Program-made: the position numbers and the translations under genes | Notes under the pieces: generated by a model | Seen by the model: only the letters and a program-made list of their open reading frames with translations | Databases searched by the model: none | Told to the model about the DNA's origin: nothing | NCBI GenBank assembly: GCA_002937505.1 | Contig: PTJY01000005.1 | Span: 186,001-250,000 of the forward strand | Direction of reading: 5' to 3' | DNA: 64,000 nt | Origin: Alphaproteobacteria bacterium MarineAlpha12_Bin1 | GTDB taxonomy: Bacteria; Pseudomonadota; Alphaproteobacteria; UBA6615 | Shown here: one piece after another, positions 16,827-25,979 of the stretch | Position numbering within the stretch: the stretch's first letter is position 1 | Layout: the number at the start of each line of letters is the position of its first letter

Positions 16827-17621
16827 ATGCAACAATATTTAGATTTGGTAAGTAATATACGTAATCAAGGAGTAATGCGGCAAGATCGCACAGGAACTGG
16901 AACGCTCAGTCTTTTTGGTGCTCAGCTCAGGTTTGAACTTTCAGAGAGTTTTCCCTTGCTTACAACAAAACGACTTCACCTGAAATCGATAATTTATGAG
17001 CTTCTGTGGTTTTTGAAAGGAGATACGAATATTGGTTATTTAAATGATAATGGAGTTTCAATTTGGGATGAGTGGGCTGATCCCGATGGTGATCTTGGAC
17101 CTATCTATGGTTATCAGTGGCGTTCTTGGCCAACACCTGATGGTAAGAACATAGATCAAATCTCTAATTTAATTAATCAAATTCGTTCCGATCCTTCCTC
17201 ACGTAGATTGATTGTTAGTGCATGGAATGTGACAGATATTTCTAAAATGGCGCTTCCACCGTGCCACTGTCTTTTTCAGTTTTATGTAGCAGATGGTAAA
17301 CTATCATGTCAGCTGTATCAGCGCAGCGCAGATGTTTTTTTAGGAGTGCCTTTTAATATAGCATCCTACTCACTTCTTACTATGATGGTTGCTCAAGTAG
17401 TGGGTTTGAAGCCTGGTGAGTTTATACATACCTTTGGTGATGCTCATCTATATGTTAACCATCTTGAGCAGGCAGGTGAACAGCTTAGCCGAACTCCTTA
17501 TGAGCTGCCAAAAATGGTTTTAAATCCCAAAATAGACAATATATTTGATTTTACATATGAGGATTTTGAATTGCAGGGCTATCGTTTTCATCCTCATATC
17601 CCTGCCTCAGTGGCAGTCTAG
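16827..17621 (+). CDS. thyA: Thymidylate synthase
   Basis: The 264-residue enzyme has the length of E. coli ThyA, and the nucleophilic cysteine at position 146 lies in [10 protein letters not shown]. Other signatures are [13 protein letters not shown] (19-31), [11 protein letters not shown] (91-101) and the [18 protein letters not shown] folate/dUMP segment. ATG 16827 gives the canonical MQQYL start; upstream in-frame TTG/ATT codons would add an unsupported extension. It methylates dUMP to dTMP using methylene-tetrahydrofolate. The dihydrofolate reductase gene starts 4 bases after its stop, so the pair that produces and recycles dihydrofolate is co-expressed. Confidence 0.97.
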   Translation: MQQYLDLVSNIRNQGVMRQDRTGTGTLSLFGAQLRFELSESFPLLTTKRLHLKSIIYELLWFLKGDTNIGYLNDNGVSIWDEWADPDGDLGPIYGYQWRSWPTPDGKNIDQISNLINQIRSDPSSRRLIVSAWNVTDISKMALPPCHCLFQFYVADGKLSCQLYQRSADVFLGVPFNIASYSLLTMMVAQVVGLKPGEFIHTFGDAHLYVNHLEQAGEQLSRTPYELPKMVLNPKIDNIFDFTYEDFELQGYRFHPHIPASVAV

Positions 17622-17625
17622 TGTT

Positions 17626-18123
17626 ATGCCTGGATCAGTGGCATTAATTGCAGCTATTTCCCGCAATGGTGTCATTGGCAAAAACGGCAAGTTGCCCTGG
17701 AGTATCCCTGCAGATATGAAGCACTTTAGGTCTATAACTATGGGAAAACCAATAATTATGGGTCGTAATACGTTTGAATCTATAGGTAGTGCATTGCCTG
17801 GTCGGCATAATATAGTTGTTACTAGTAAGGGTGATTATTATTTTGAAGGAATTGAAGTTGCAAATAGCCTTGAACAGGCATTCTCTATTGCAGAGACCTA
17901 TAAAACAGATGAAATCATGATAATTGGTGGGGAAAAGCTCTATCAAGCAGCTTTTGATTTTGCCAGTAAAATATATCTTACTGAAGTGGATATTGAAGTT
18001 GAAGGAGATACGCACTTTCCAGATTTTAAAAGAAGTCAATGGAAGCAGGTGTCACATCGCACCCATTCTGGTCAAGATGGTAATCCCTCATGTAGTTTTT
18101 TAACTTTGGAAAAAATATTTTAA
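17626..18123 (+). CDS. folA: Dihydrofolate reductase
   Basis: The 165-residue protein starts at ATG 17626, just after the thyA stop. DHFR motifs are seen: VALIAAISRNGVIGKNGKLPW, where the IG-N-LPW loop binds substrate; the helix around DMKHFRSITMGKPIIMGRNTFESIG with the NADPH-binding segment; and IMIIGGEKLYQAAF. The invariant acidic residue is present as Asp in ADMKHF. It reduces dihydrofolate produced by ThyA back to tetrahydrofolate. Translation likely couples to thyA because the start is within a few bases of the upstream stop. It converges on the mrp gene. Confidence 0.96.
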   Translation: MPGSVALIAAISRNGVIGKNGKLPWSIPADMKHFRSITMGKPIIMGRNTFESIGSALPGRHNIVVTSKGDYYFEGIEVANSLEQAFSIAETYKTDEIMIIGGEKLYQAAFDFASKIYLTEVDIEVEGDTHFPDFKRSQWKQVSHRTHSGQDGNPSCSFLTLEKIF

Positions 18124-18146
18124 CCAGTGATTGCAGGAAAATAATA

Positions 18147-19253
18147 CTAGCAGTCAAAAATAATTTTTGGGTTATCGTCTTTGGTTTTAGCTTTTAGTTT
18201 TGAAACCACTATTTCCGCCATTGCTTTATATGCTTCAGCATGTTCTCCCATTGGCTGATCAACTACTATTGGTCGGCCAATATCTGAAGTTACTCGTATA
18301 TCTAGATCTAAAGGTATTTCTCCTAAGAAATCGCAATTTAGCTTCTCGGCTTCTGCGCGAGCGCCTCCATGGCCAAATATATTTGTTTGATGATTACAAT
18401 TAGGACAAATAAACTTACTCATATTTTCTATTATACCTAAGACTGGAACGTTAACCTTCAAAAACATATTCAAACCCTTTCGGGCATCTAGTAAAGCAAT
18501 ATCTTGCGGGGTTGAAACAATAATGGCGCCCGATAATGGCACTCTCTGAGCCATAGTTAGCTGGGCGTCTCCTGTTCCAGGTGGCATATCGACTATAAGA
18601 ACGTCTAATCTTCCCCAATCAACATCGCGCATCATTTGTTCTAAAGCGCCCATAACCATTGGACCCCGCCAGATCATTGGTGTTTCTTCATCAATTAATA
18701 GCCCAATTGACATTACTTTAATTCCAAAAACCTCTATTGGAGAAATTCGCTTGTCTGGAAGAGGTTTGGGTTTGTCTTTAATTCCCAACATCCTGGGCAT
18801 TGAAGGTCCATAAATATCTGCGTCTAATAGTCCCACTTTCAGTTCGGTAGTTGCCAGGGAAACAGCCAAATTTACCGCGGTAGTAGATTTGCCTACACCT
18901 CCTTTGCCACTTGCTACAGCTATAATTGATTTAACATCGGGTAAAAGTTCACTTTTTAAATTATCTTTTTCAGTTGATTTAGGATTTTCATTATTAGCCG
19001 AGTTTTTGTGAGCTGTGAGAACAGCAGTTACTGAGGAAACTTCTGACAACGAATTTACGCATAATTCAGCTTGTTTTCTTATTTTTTCCATTGAGTCTAC
19101 ATTTGAAGGATCAATTTCTATTGAAAAGCTAACATTGTTACCCTTAATAACTAGATTGCTTACCATGTTTTGCTCAATAATGTTTTCGCCTGATATGGGA
19201 TCAATAATTTCAGATAGTTTACTTCTAACTTTTTCTTCATTGATGATCGACAT
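18147..19253 (-). CDS. mrp: Mrp/NBP35-family iron-sulfur cluster carrier ATPase
   Basis: The 368-residue protein has an N-terminal MIP18/DUF59-like domain (about 1-85, DPISGENIIEQNMV) and a P-loop ATPase domain with the deviant Walker A SGKGGVGKST near 116. Further features are the DADIYGPSMPRMLG switch segment, the DMPPGTGDAQL motif, and a CPNC pair near 285 that can bridge an iron-sulfur cluster in a dimer. It delivers Fe-S clusters to apoproteins in the cytosol. ATG 19253 has an AGGAG at good distance. It is divergent from hflK and convergent with folA. Confidence 0.94.
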   Translation of the reverse strand: MSIINEEKVRSKLSEIIDPISGENIIEQNMVSNLVIKGNNVSFSIEIDPSNVDSMEKIRKQAELCVNSLSEVSSVTAVLTAHKNSANNENPKSTEKDNLKSELLPDVKSIIAVASGKGGVGKSTTAVNLAVSLATTELKVGLLDADIYGPSMPRMLGIKDKPKPLPDKRISPIEVFGIKVMSIGLLIDEETPMIWRGPMVMGALEQMMRDVDWGRLDVLIVDMPPGTGDAQLTMAQRVPLSGAIIVSTPQDIALLDARKGLNMFLKVNVPVLGIIENMSKFICPNCNHQTNIFGHGGARAEAEKLNCDFLGEIPLDLDIRVTSDIGRPIVVDQPMGEHAEAYKAMAEIVVSKLKAKTKDDNPKIIFDC

Positions 19254-19442
19254 GGTTGTAATCTCCTAGTGGACGAACAATATCAGAGTTAAAATAAAAT
19301 CTGATATAATAACACGTGTTGCTTAGATGTGATATAAGGTTAGAGCGGTTATATGAAAACCCAAAGATTAGTGTTTATTGATAATGTGTATATATTACTT
19401 AATGTGAAATGGTATTAAAGATATCAAGTAGAGGATTAGTTT

Positions 19443-20573
19443 ATGTCTTGGAATAATCAAGGTAGTGGGGGCGGTGGCCCCTGGGGCGGTGGAGGCCCAA
19501 GTGGTCAATGGCCTCCTAGCGGTGGCGGCGGAGGTGCGACGCCACCTAATATTGAGGAATTACTTCGTCGCAGTCAGGACAAGGTGAAGCGTTTTTTGCC
19601 AGGTGGATTAGGCAGCGGTCGTTCGATTTCCTTAATAATTTTAGCAATATTAGTCCTGTGGTTGGCCAGTGGTTTATATAGGGTACAACCGGACGAACAG
19701 GGAGTGGTTCTGATATTCGGTAAGTGGGACGGTGCTATTACAGAATCTGGCCTGCACTGGCGTTGGCCAACCCCTATAGGAGAGGTGCAAACTCCTAAAG
19801 TGACTGTCATTAATCGCGTAAATATTGGATTCCAAGACGCAAGCGACCTTGGCGGACGTGTCTCCGGATCTAGAGATGTGCCTACTGAAAGTTTGATGTT
19901 AACTGGTGATCAAAACATTGCTGATGTTGATTTTACTGTGCAATGGAGGATTATAAATGCCGGAGAATATCTGTTTAATATACGTGATCCTGAGGCTACT
20001 GTTAAGTTAGTGGCTGAGAGTGCCATGAGAGAAGTTGTTGGCCAAACAAAGCTTGATGATTTAATAACTACAGCAAGAGAACAAGTACAAAGCCAAACTA
20101 AAGTTCTACTTCAGCAAGTTCTAGACAATTATGGTGCCGGTATAGGTATCGAACGTATTCAACTGCAATTGACGAGTCCTCCACCCCCTGTCATTGATGC
20201 GTTTAATGATGTGCAACGTGCTCGCCAGGATAAAGAAAGGCTTCAAAATGAGGCCGAAGCTTATCAAAACCGAATAGTTCCAACGGCGAGAGGTGAGGCA
20301 GCTAGCGTAATAGAAGAGGCGACAGGGTATAAAGAAAGGGTAATAAAAGAAGCTGAAGGTGAAGGGGCCAGGTTTACAGAAATTTATGAGTCCTACCGAG
20401 TTTCACCCGATGTTACACGCCGTAGACTATATATAGAAACATTAAGGGACGTTCTTACTGGAGCAAATAAGGTAATTATTGATGAAGGAGCTGATGGAGC
20501 ATCAGGGGTTGTACCTTATTTGCCTCTTAATGAGTTAAATCGTAACAAAAATACCAATGATGGAGGCCAGTAA
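19443..20573 (+). CDS. hflK: FtsH protease modulator HflK
   Basis: The 376-residue protein has a glycine-rich cytoplasmic N-terminus, one transmembrane helix (SLIILAILVLWLASGLY, about 64-80) and a periplasmic SPFH/band-7 domain (VQPDEQGVVLIFGKWD onward). A charged coiled-coil region (RARQDKERLQNEAEAYQ) follows. HflK assembles with HflC into a large membrane cage around FtsH and limits its proteolysis. ATG 19443 follows AGAGGA. The stop overlaps the hflC start by one base (TAATG). The runs of glycine codons at 19465-19540 are normal for HflK and not a low-quality region. Confidence 0.96.
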   Translation: MSWNNQGSGGGGPWGGGGPSGQWPPSGGGGGATPPNIEELLRRSQDKVKRFLPGGLGSGRSISLIILAILVLWLASGLYRVQPDEQGVVLIFGKWDGAITESGLHWRWPTPIGEVQTPKVTVINRVNIGFQDASDLGGRVSGSRDVPTESLMLTGDQNIADVDFTVQWRIINAGEYLFNIRDPEATVKLVAESAMREVVGQTKLDDLITTAREQVQSQTKVLLQQVLDNYGAGIGIERIQLQLTSPPPPVIDAFNDVQRARQDKERLQNEAEAYQNRIVPTARGEAASVIEEATGYKERVIKEAEGEGARFTEIYESYRVSPDVTRRRLYIETLRDVLTGANKVIIDEGADGASGVVPYLPLNELNRNKNTNDGGQ

Positions 20574-21472
20574 TGTCGAGATTTAAGCTTGCTATATTTG
20601 GTGTTGTCCTCATCTTACTGGGTATTTTTGTCAGCTCTTCTATTTTTACTGTAAGAGAGACTGATCAGGCGCTCGTTCTTCAATTTGGTCAATGGAAGCG
20701 TACAGCATCAGTACCGGGGATTCAGTTTAAGTGGCCATGGCAAAGTGTTCAAAAATTTGAAAGTCGGGTGCTTAGTGTAGATCCACCAGCTGAGGAAGTG
20801 CTCCTTAGTGATCAGAAAAGAATTTTAGTTGATGCGTTTGCTAGATATAAAATTAAAGATCCTTTAAAATTTTTTCAGACAGTACGTAATGAATTCACTT
20901 TCCAGAATAGATTCGGCAATATCTTAACATCGACTGTGAAAGAAGTAGTAGCTCAGCAAGCATTAGAAGATATGCTGAGTGAAAAAAGAAATACTATCAT
21001 GGAATCTATAAGAGATAGTGTTGCTAATGATACTGAAGGATTTGGTATCTCGGTTGTTGATATAAGGATTGGCCGCACGGATCTGCCAGAGGCTGTATCA
21101 CAAAATGTTTATGACAGAATGCGTACCGAGAGGGAAAGAGAAGCGAACCTTCTTCGGTCTGAGGGTGAAGAAAATGCTCGAAGAATTAGAGCCACTGCTG
21201 ACAGGCTTCAGGTTGAGATTATTGCTGAAGCTGAGCGGGCAGCTCAAGTTTTGAGAGGTAATGGAGATGCTACACGAAATGATATTTTAGGTAAGGCTTA
21301 TGGGGAGGATCCAGAGTTTTTTGAATTTTTCAGATCTCTTGAAGCTTATAGGGAGACATTCGCAGAACCAGGAACCACTATGCTTATATCTCCTGATAGC
21401 GATTTCTTCCGCTACTTTGGTGACGTTGGTGGAATACCGAGAGTTTCTGGTTCCAAGAAAAAAAATAAATAG
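20573..21472 (+). CDS. hflC: FtsH protease modulator HflC
   Basis: This is a 299-residue SPFH-domain partner of HflK. It has one N-terminal membrane helix (LAIFGVVLILLGIFVSSSIF), the band-7 core (RETDQALVLQFGQWKR), and a helical ERAAQVLRGNGDATRNDI segment typical of HflC before the assembly helix (FFEFFRSLEAYRETF). It begins one base inside hflK, so the two are translated together. A Deg-family protease gene follows after a 358-base gap, the familiar alphaproteobacterial hflK-hflC-deg order, which groups envelope quality-control functions. The small DUF2065 gene sometimes found after hflC is not visible here. Confidence 0.96.
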   Translation: MSRFKLAIFGVVLILLGIFVSSSIFTVRETDQALVLQFGQWKRTASVPGIQFKWPWQSVQKFESRVLSVDPPAEEVLLSDQKRILVDAFARYKIKDPLKFFQTVRNEFTFQNRFGNILTSTVKEVVAQQALEDMLSEKRNTIMESIRDSVANDTEGFGISVVDIRIGRTDLPEAVSQNVYDRMRTEREREANLLRSEGEENARRIRATADRLQVEIIAEAERAAQVLRGNGDATRNDILGKAYGEDPEFFEFFRSLEAYRETFAEPGTTMLISPDSDFFRYFGDVGGIPRVSGSKKKNK

Positions 21473-21830
21473 TGAGAGTAAGTTTTTTAAAATATAAATT
21501 TGCCTGCATCATATGATTAAGCCCCGGGGATTGTAATTTGGCCAAATTTTCTTTGGCTGTTATTTAGTCTGGGACTTAATCTGGCTGGTTTTGGTCTTTG
21601 TTCGCTGTTTATATAATTTATTATTTGACTAATAAATATAAAGCTGCCGTGAATTTGTCAGGTCGATGCCGTATTTCAAACATATTTATTATTAAAATTT
21701 GCTGTAGTGATTTTTTGATTTTAATTTATAAATCGAAGTTCTGACTGTTTTTAAAGAACTTTTACGAATAGCATGCGTCCTATCTGACTGAGGAATTAGG
21801 CAGGACAGTAATGTAGGAGAAATCGTCAAA
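21473..21830. other. Non-coding gap between hflC and the Deg protease gene
   Basis: No convincing small gene is seen in this AT-rich gap. Two perfect palindromes without loop lie in its first part, CCCCGGGG at 21522-21529 and AATTTGGCCAAATT at 21535-21548. They could belong to a terminator for hflC or be an operator. The RBS GGAGA for the protease lies just before 21831. Confidence 0.5.
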
Positions 21831-23339
21831 ATGTTGTCATCTATAATTTCAACAGATTCAATTTTTAAGAAAGTCTTTTTTGGAAAACCTATTAGTTTGA
21901 AAATTTATTTTATTATTTTGTTATCTTCGCTGATTGTTAGCCTTTTCTCCTCAGTTACTCATTCCAGGCCTGCACCAAAATCATTTGCTGATTTAGCGGA
22001 AAAACTACTCCCGGCTGTTGTTAACATATCAAGCTCGCAAATAGTTAAACCATCTCAAAAACCAGAGATGCCCAAAGCGCCTCCAGGATCTCCTTTTGAA
22101 GACTTTTTCAAAGAATGGTTTGATCGTTATAAAAAAGATGGCTCTCCTCGCAGAGCCACCTCTTTAGGTTCAGGTTTCATAATAGATAAAACAGGTTATA
22201 TCGTAACTAACAACCATGTCATTGCCGGTGCTGACGAAATAGTCGTTAATTTACAAGATGGCACCCGTCATGAAGCCAAATTGTTAGGTCGTGATTCTAA
22301 GACCGATCTTGCTCTACTAAAAATTAGAACTGTTAAAAATTTGCCATTCGTAAGTTGGGGAAACTCTAGTACTGCTCGTGTCGGTGATTGGGTGCTTGCG
22401 ATAGGAAATCCATTTGGACTCGGGGGAACAGTTACTGCGGGAATAATATCAGCAAGTAAGCGCAACATTAACCAGGGACCATATGATAGTTTCCTTCAGA
22501 CTGATGCTTCCATTAATCGTGGAAATTCTGGTGGACCAATGTTTAACATGGATGGCAAAGTCATAGGCGTTAATACAGCAATATTTTCTCCATCTGGTGG
22601 AAGTGTAGGCGTAGGTTTTTCGATACCTTCGTCTATCGCTAAACGGGTAGTGGCGCAATTACGTGAGTTTGGACGCACAAAGCGGGGTTGGCTAGGTGTC
22701 AGAATTCAATCAGTTACAAATGAAATTGCCGAAAGTCTCGGGCTTGGAGAGGCTACAGGTGCTCTTGTAGCAGATGTTGCCGCTGACGGCCCGGCAAAAA
22801 ATAGTAGAATGGTGCCAGGTGATATAATTCTAAAATTTGATGGAAGAACTATAGCTAAGATGCAAGATCTTCCACGTATTGTAGCAGAAACCAAGATTGG
22901 AAAACGAGTAAAGGTGGAGATCTGGCGGAATGGGGGTAAAAAAATCCTAGAAGTTGTTGTCGGAGAACTTAGGGAAGAAAAATCAGCTCGGACGAATAAG
23001 GTTCCTGCAGAAAAAACTACTGAACCAAAAGAGACAAATATAGAGTCCCTTGGGTTAACTTTAAAACAAATTAGTAGATTCATGAGGCAGGAATATAAAA
23101 TCCCTAATAATATAAAAGGCGTTTTAGTCACAGGAGTGAGTGATGGTTCAGGTGCCTCTAAGAAGGGAATTACTCCAGGTGACGTAATTGTTGAGGTGAA
23201 TCAGCAGGAAGTAAACAGGCCAGGGCAAATTGCTGCAATAGTTAGTAAAGCGATCAGAAAAGGACGCCAATCAGTTCTTCTCTTAATCAATCGGGGTGGA
23301 AATGTAAGGTTTATTGCAGTGCGATTAGGTAAAGGCTAA
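21831..23339 (+). CDS. Periplasmic Deg-family serine endoprotease (DegP/DegQ, Do)
   Basis: The 502-residue protein has a long N-terminal signal/anchor (YFIILLSSLIVSLFSSVTHS), a trypsin-like domain and two PDZ domains (about 270-365 and 405-495). The catalytic triad is visible: His129 in NNHVIAG, Asp159 in KTDLALLKI, and Ser233 in NRGNSGGPMF. It degrades or chaperones misfolded envelope proteins. ATG 21831 follows GGAGA. Its place after hflKC matches the usual quality-control cluster. DegP and DegQ cannot be separated from sequence alone here, so no gene symbol is assigned. Confidence 0.95.
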   Translation: MLSSIISTDSIFKKVFFGKPISLKIYFIILLSSLIVSLFSSVTHSRPAPKSFADLAEKLLPAVVNISSSQIVKPSQKPEMPKAPPGSPFEDFFKEWFDRYKKDGSPRRATSLGSGFIIDKTGYIVTNNHVIAGADEIVVNLQDGTRHEAKLLGRDSKTDLALLKIRTVKNLPFVSWGNSSTARVGDWVLAIGNPFGLGGTVTAGIISASKRNINQGPYDSFLQTDASINRGNSGGPMFNMDGKVIGVNTAIFSPSGGSVGVGFSIPSSIAKRVVAQLREFGRTKRGWLGVRIQSVTNEIAESLGLGEATGALVADVAADGPAKNSRMVPGDIILKFDGRTIAKMQDLPRIVAETKIGKRVKVEIWRNGGKKILEVVVGELREEKSARTNKVPAEKTTEPKETNIESLGLTLKQISRFMRQEYKIPNNIKGVLVTGVSDGSGASKKGITPGDVIVEVNQQEVNRPGQIAAIVSKAIRKGRQSVLLLINRGGNVRFIAVRLGKG

Positions 23340-23470
23340 TTAGTTATATCGATTAATTGTATGTTTGTGACTAATTATGACCACAAATTGCAATTCCAAG
23401 GAGACAGTTTACACTACTGATTTGTAAGCCTAAAACATAATAAAGCATATCAAGTTTATGAGGATTAGTA

Positions 23471-24745
23471 GTGCCTAATAATAAGAATCCGAAAATAAAT
23501 AATGAAAATTTAGTTCAGCCTTTAATTGCTTTATGTCCTTTGCCTGAAATTGCTGGATCGGTGGCCGCCCCTCCATATGATGTTTTGTCTAGTGATGAGG
23601 CTAGAATTGCGGCTGAGGGGAATCCTCATAGTTTTTTGCATATTTCAAAGCCTGAAATTGACTTAGAAGAAACAATTAGTCCTTTTGACCAATCCGTTTA
23701 TTTGAAAGCTCATGAAAATTTTCGCAAAATGCTCCAAACGGGTTCTCTAATTAGAGACGCAACTCCTTGTTATTATATTTATAGAATGAATATGAAAGGC
23801 CACTCTCAAACAGGGTTGGTGGCTGTGTCTCCAGTAAGCGCATATAACGAAAATAGAATAAAACGTCATGAGCTGACCAGACCAGATAAAGAAGATGATC
23901 GAGTAAAACAAATTGATTCGATTAATGCACAGACCGGGCCAGTTCTTGTTGTCCATAAGCCAAGAGAAGCAATAAATTGTCTGCTTAATGAAATTACTCA
24001 AGGTAGTCCGTTATACAATGTGAAATTTGATAATGGTGTAGTTCATACTTTATGGAGAGTTGGTGATTTATCTTTAATTGAGAAAATTGACTTCGCGTAC
24101 GGCAGTCTAAAAGAGATGTATATTGCGGATGGTCATCATCGCTCGGCTGCTGCGTCTAGGGTCACTAAAATGAGGCAACACGAAAATCCTAGCCACGAGG
24201 GTAATGAACCTTATAACTATTTTCTAACCGTCTCTTTCTCCTCAGATGAACTGCAGATACTTGATTATAATAGGGTGGTTCGTGATCTAAATAATCTTAC
24301 GACTGAGGAGTTCCTTAGCGAATTGAGTAAGGACTTTATCATGACTAAGGAAAACGATCCGGTCCAGCCTGATCATTCTAATGTTTTTGGTATGTATATT
24401 TCAGGCGATTGGTACAGGCTTGTAACTAGAGCACAAACTGAGATAACAGCATCTGCTGTTGACAATTTAGATGTTCAATTATTGACCGAGTTAATCCTAA
24501 AACCTTTGTTAAGTATTGGAGATTTGCGCACTGATCCCAGGATAGATTTCGTTGGTGGAGTTCGTGGCCTAGGAGAGTTGGAGAGTAGGGTTAATTCAGG
24601 AAATTGGTCTGTGGCTTTTTCTTTATATCCTACAAGCATAAATGAACTAATGGTTGTTGCAGATGCAGGAGAGGTTATGCCCCCTAAATCAACATGGTTT
24701 GAGCCTAAGTTGGCTGACGGACTTGTTTCTTATCCTCTTGACTGA
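23471..24745 (+). CDS. DUF1015 family protein
   Basis: The 424-residue cytosolic protein begins at GTG 23471, preceded by GAGG. Family features are an early VAAPPYDVLSSDEARIAAEGN segment, where the PPYD stretch is hallmark-like, a central IADGHHRSAAASRV motif, and a RIDFVGGVRGLGEL C-terminal region. DUF1015 proteins are widespread but have no agreed function; the conserved HH and Arg suggest an enzyme acting on a phosphorylated or nucleotide substrate, but that is a guess. It precedes miaA by 28 bases and is probably co-transcribed with it. Confidence 0.85.
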   Translation: MPNNKNPKINNENLVQPLIALCPLPEIAGSVAAPPYDVLSSDEARIAAEGNPHSFLHISKPEIDLEETISPFDQSVYLKAHENFRKMLQTGSLIRDATPCYYIYRMNMKGHSQTGLVAVSPVSAYNENRIKRHELTRPDKEDDRVKQIDSINAQTGPVLVVHKPREAINCLLNEITQGSPLYNVKFDNGVVHTLWRVGDLSLIEKIDFAYGSLKEMYIADGHHRSAAASRVTKMRQHENPSHEGNEPYNYFLTVSFSSDELQILDYNRVVRDLNNLTTEEFLSELSKDFIMTKENDPVQPDHSNVFGMYISGDWYRLVTRAQTEITASAVDNLDVQLLTELILKPLLSIGDLRTDPRIDFVGGVRGLGELESRVNSGNWSVAFSLYPTSINELMVVADAGEVMPPKSTWFEPKLADGLVSYPLD

Positions 24746-24773
24746 AATCATAGTAGCTTTGAGGTATTTTTAA

Positions 24774-25721
24774 ATGGAAGAGCCTTCAGTAATTTTAGTG
24801 GGTGGACCAACAGCTAGCGGTAAGTCAAGCTTGGCGGTACAAATAGCAGAGCAATTAGATGGGGTGGTAATTAATGCTGATGCAATACAAACTTATAGAG
24901 ATCTAAATATTCTGACGGCTCGCCCGTCTTTGTTAGACGAAGAGAGGGTTACACATGAATTGTATGGTTTTTTAGACGCGACAGATACCTTTTCTGTTGG
25001 ACAATGGCAAAAGCTTGCCTTAACAGAAATTGCTTCAGCCACTGAAAAAGGCAAAAGATCAATTCTGGTAGGCGGTACGGGTTTATATTTTAAATCTTTA
25101 GTAGAAGGTATAGCAGCTATTCCAGAAATTCCTAGCGCTATAAGAGCTTCATCACGGGAATATTTTAAACAAATAGGAAAACAAAAATTTCACGCGGAGC
25201 TTCTATCACGTGATCCAGTAATGGGGCAAAGAATTAGCTTTGGCGATTCCCAACGTATGGTACGTGCGTGGGAAGTTTTTGAAGCTACAGGTCAGTCTCT
25301 TTCTTATTGGCAGGGATTGCCTACTGAAGCTCCAAAATTAAACTTTTTAATGATTGTGTTAATGCCGCCTCGTGAACAAGTATACTTAGCGTGCGAAGAT
25401 AGGTTGGATAAAATGATCAATGAAGGGGTGCTTAGCGAAGTCAGAAAATTGACTCATAGGGCCAACGTTGAAGAAATTGACCCGAGTTCGCCTATTTTTA
25501 AGGCTATTGGATATACTGAGTTAAGTTCCCACCTTGAAGGGAAGTTGTCTATTGAAGATGCGTTGTTGGCTGCGAAGCAAAAAACACGACGTTATGCAAA
25601 ACGACAAATGACTTGGTTTAGAAATCAATTTTGTGGTGTTGAAACGTCATTGGCCCCAAATATAAGGATTTTGAAATATTCTTGCGCTAATCATGAAAAA
25701 ATCTTTTCGAATATATCTTGA
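24774..25721 (+). CDS. miaA: tRNA dimethylallyltransferase
   Basis: The 315-residue protein has the P-loop GGPTASGKSS (10-19) and the tRNA/prenyl-binding stretch NADAIQTYRDLNILTARP, a variant of the usual DSMQVYRG-like motif that keeps Asp, Gln and Tyr. The GGTGLYFKSLVEG motif and a C-terminal ALLAAKQKTRRYAKRQMTWFRN basic helix are also present. It adds a dimethylallyl group to A37 of tRNAs reading UNN codons. It follows DUF1015 closely in the same direction. The substitution of Ser by Ala in the DSMQ-type motif is the only irregularity. Confidence 0.95.
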   Translation: MEEPSVILVGGPTASGKSSLAVQIAEQLDGVVINADAIQTYRDLNILTARPSLLDEERVTHELYGFLDATDTFSVGQWQKLALTEIASATEKGKRSILVGGTGLYFKSLVEGIAAIPEIPSAIRASSREYFKQIGKQKFHAELLSRDPVMGQRISFGDSQRMVRAWEVFEATGQSLSYWQGLPTEAPKLNFLMIVLMPPREQVYLACEDRLDKMINEGVLSEVRKLTHRANVEEIDPSSPIFKAIGYTELSSHLEGKLSIEDALLAAKQKTRRYAKRQMTWFRNQFCGVETSLAPNIRILKYSCANHEKIFSNIS

Positions 25722-25979
25722 AGTAGAGTAAATATTTCTATAATTTCGCCGTCCTGCTAATGAAGAATATAGAATTATCGGTCTTCCTCTATGATTCTTT
25801 GAACTGCAGTCGTGACCTGGTAGTGCTGATTTCAGTGATTAGAACAAAAATATTACTGAGAACCGTTTGGTTTCATTCGTATGGGAGTCTGATGCTTAAA
25901 TTCAGGCACATTTTTTGTGTTAATATAAAACAGGATGCTTTTTTATGTATTTAAATATTTATCAGAAAGGTGCTAATAA

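Noticed and set aside
19465-19540. Glycine-rich, GC-rich stretch at the start of hflK as a foreign insert or low-complexity artefact
   Set aside because: A glycine-rich N-terminus is a normal feature of HflK, and the reading frame continues cleanly.
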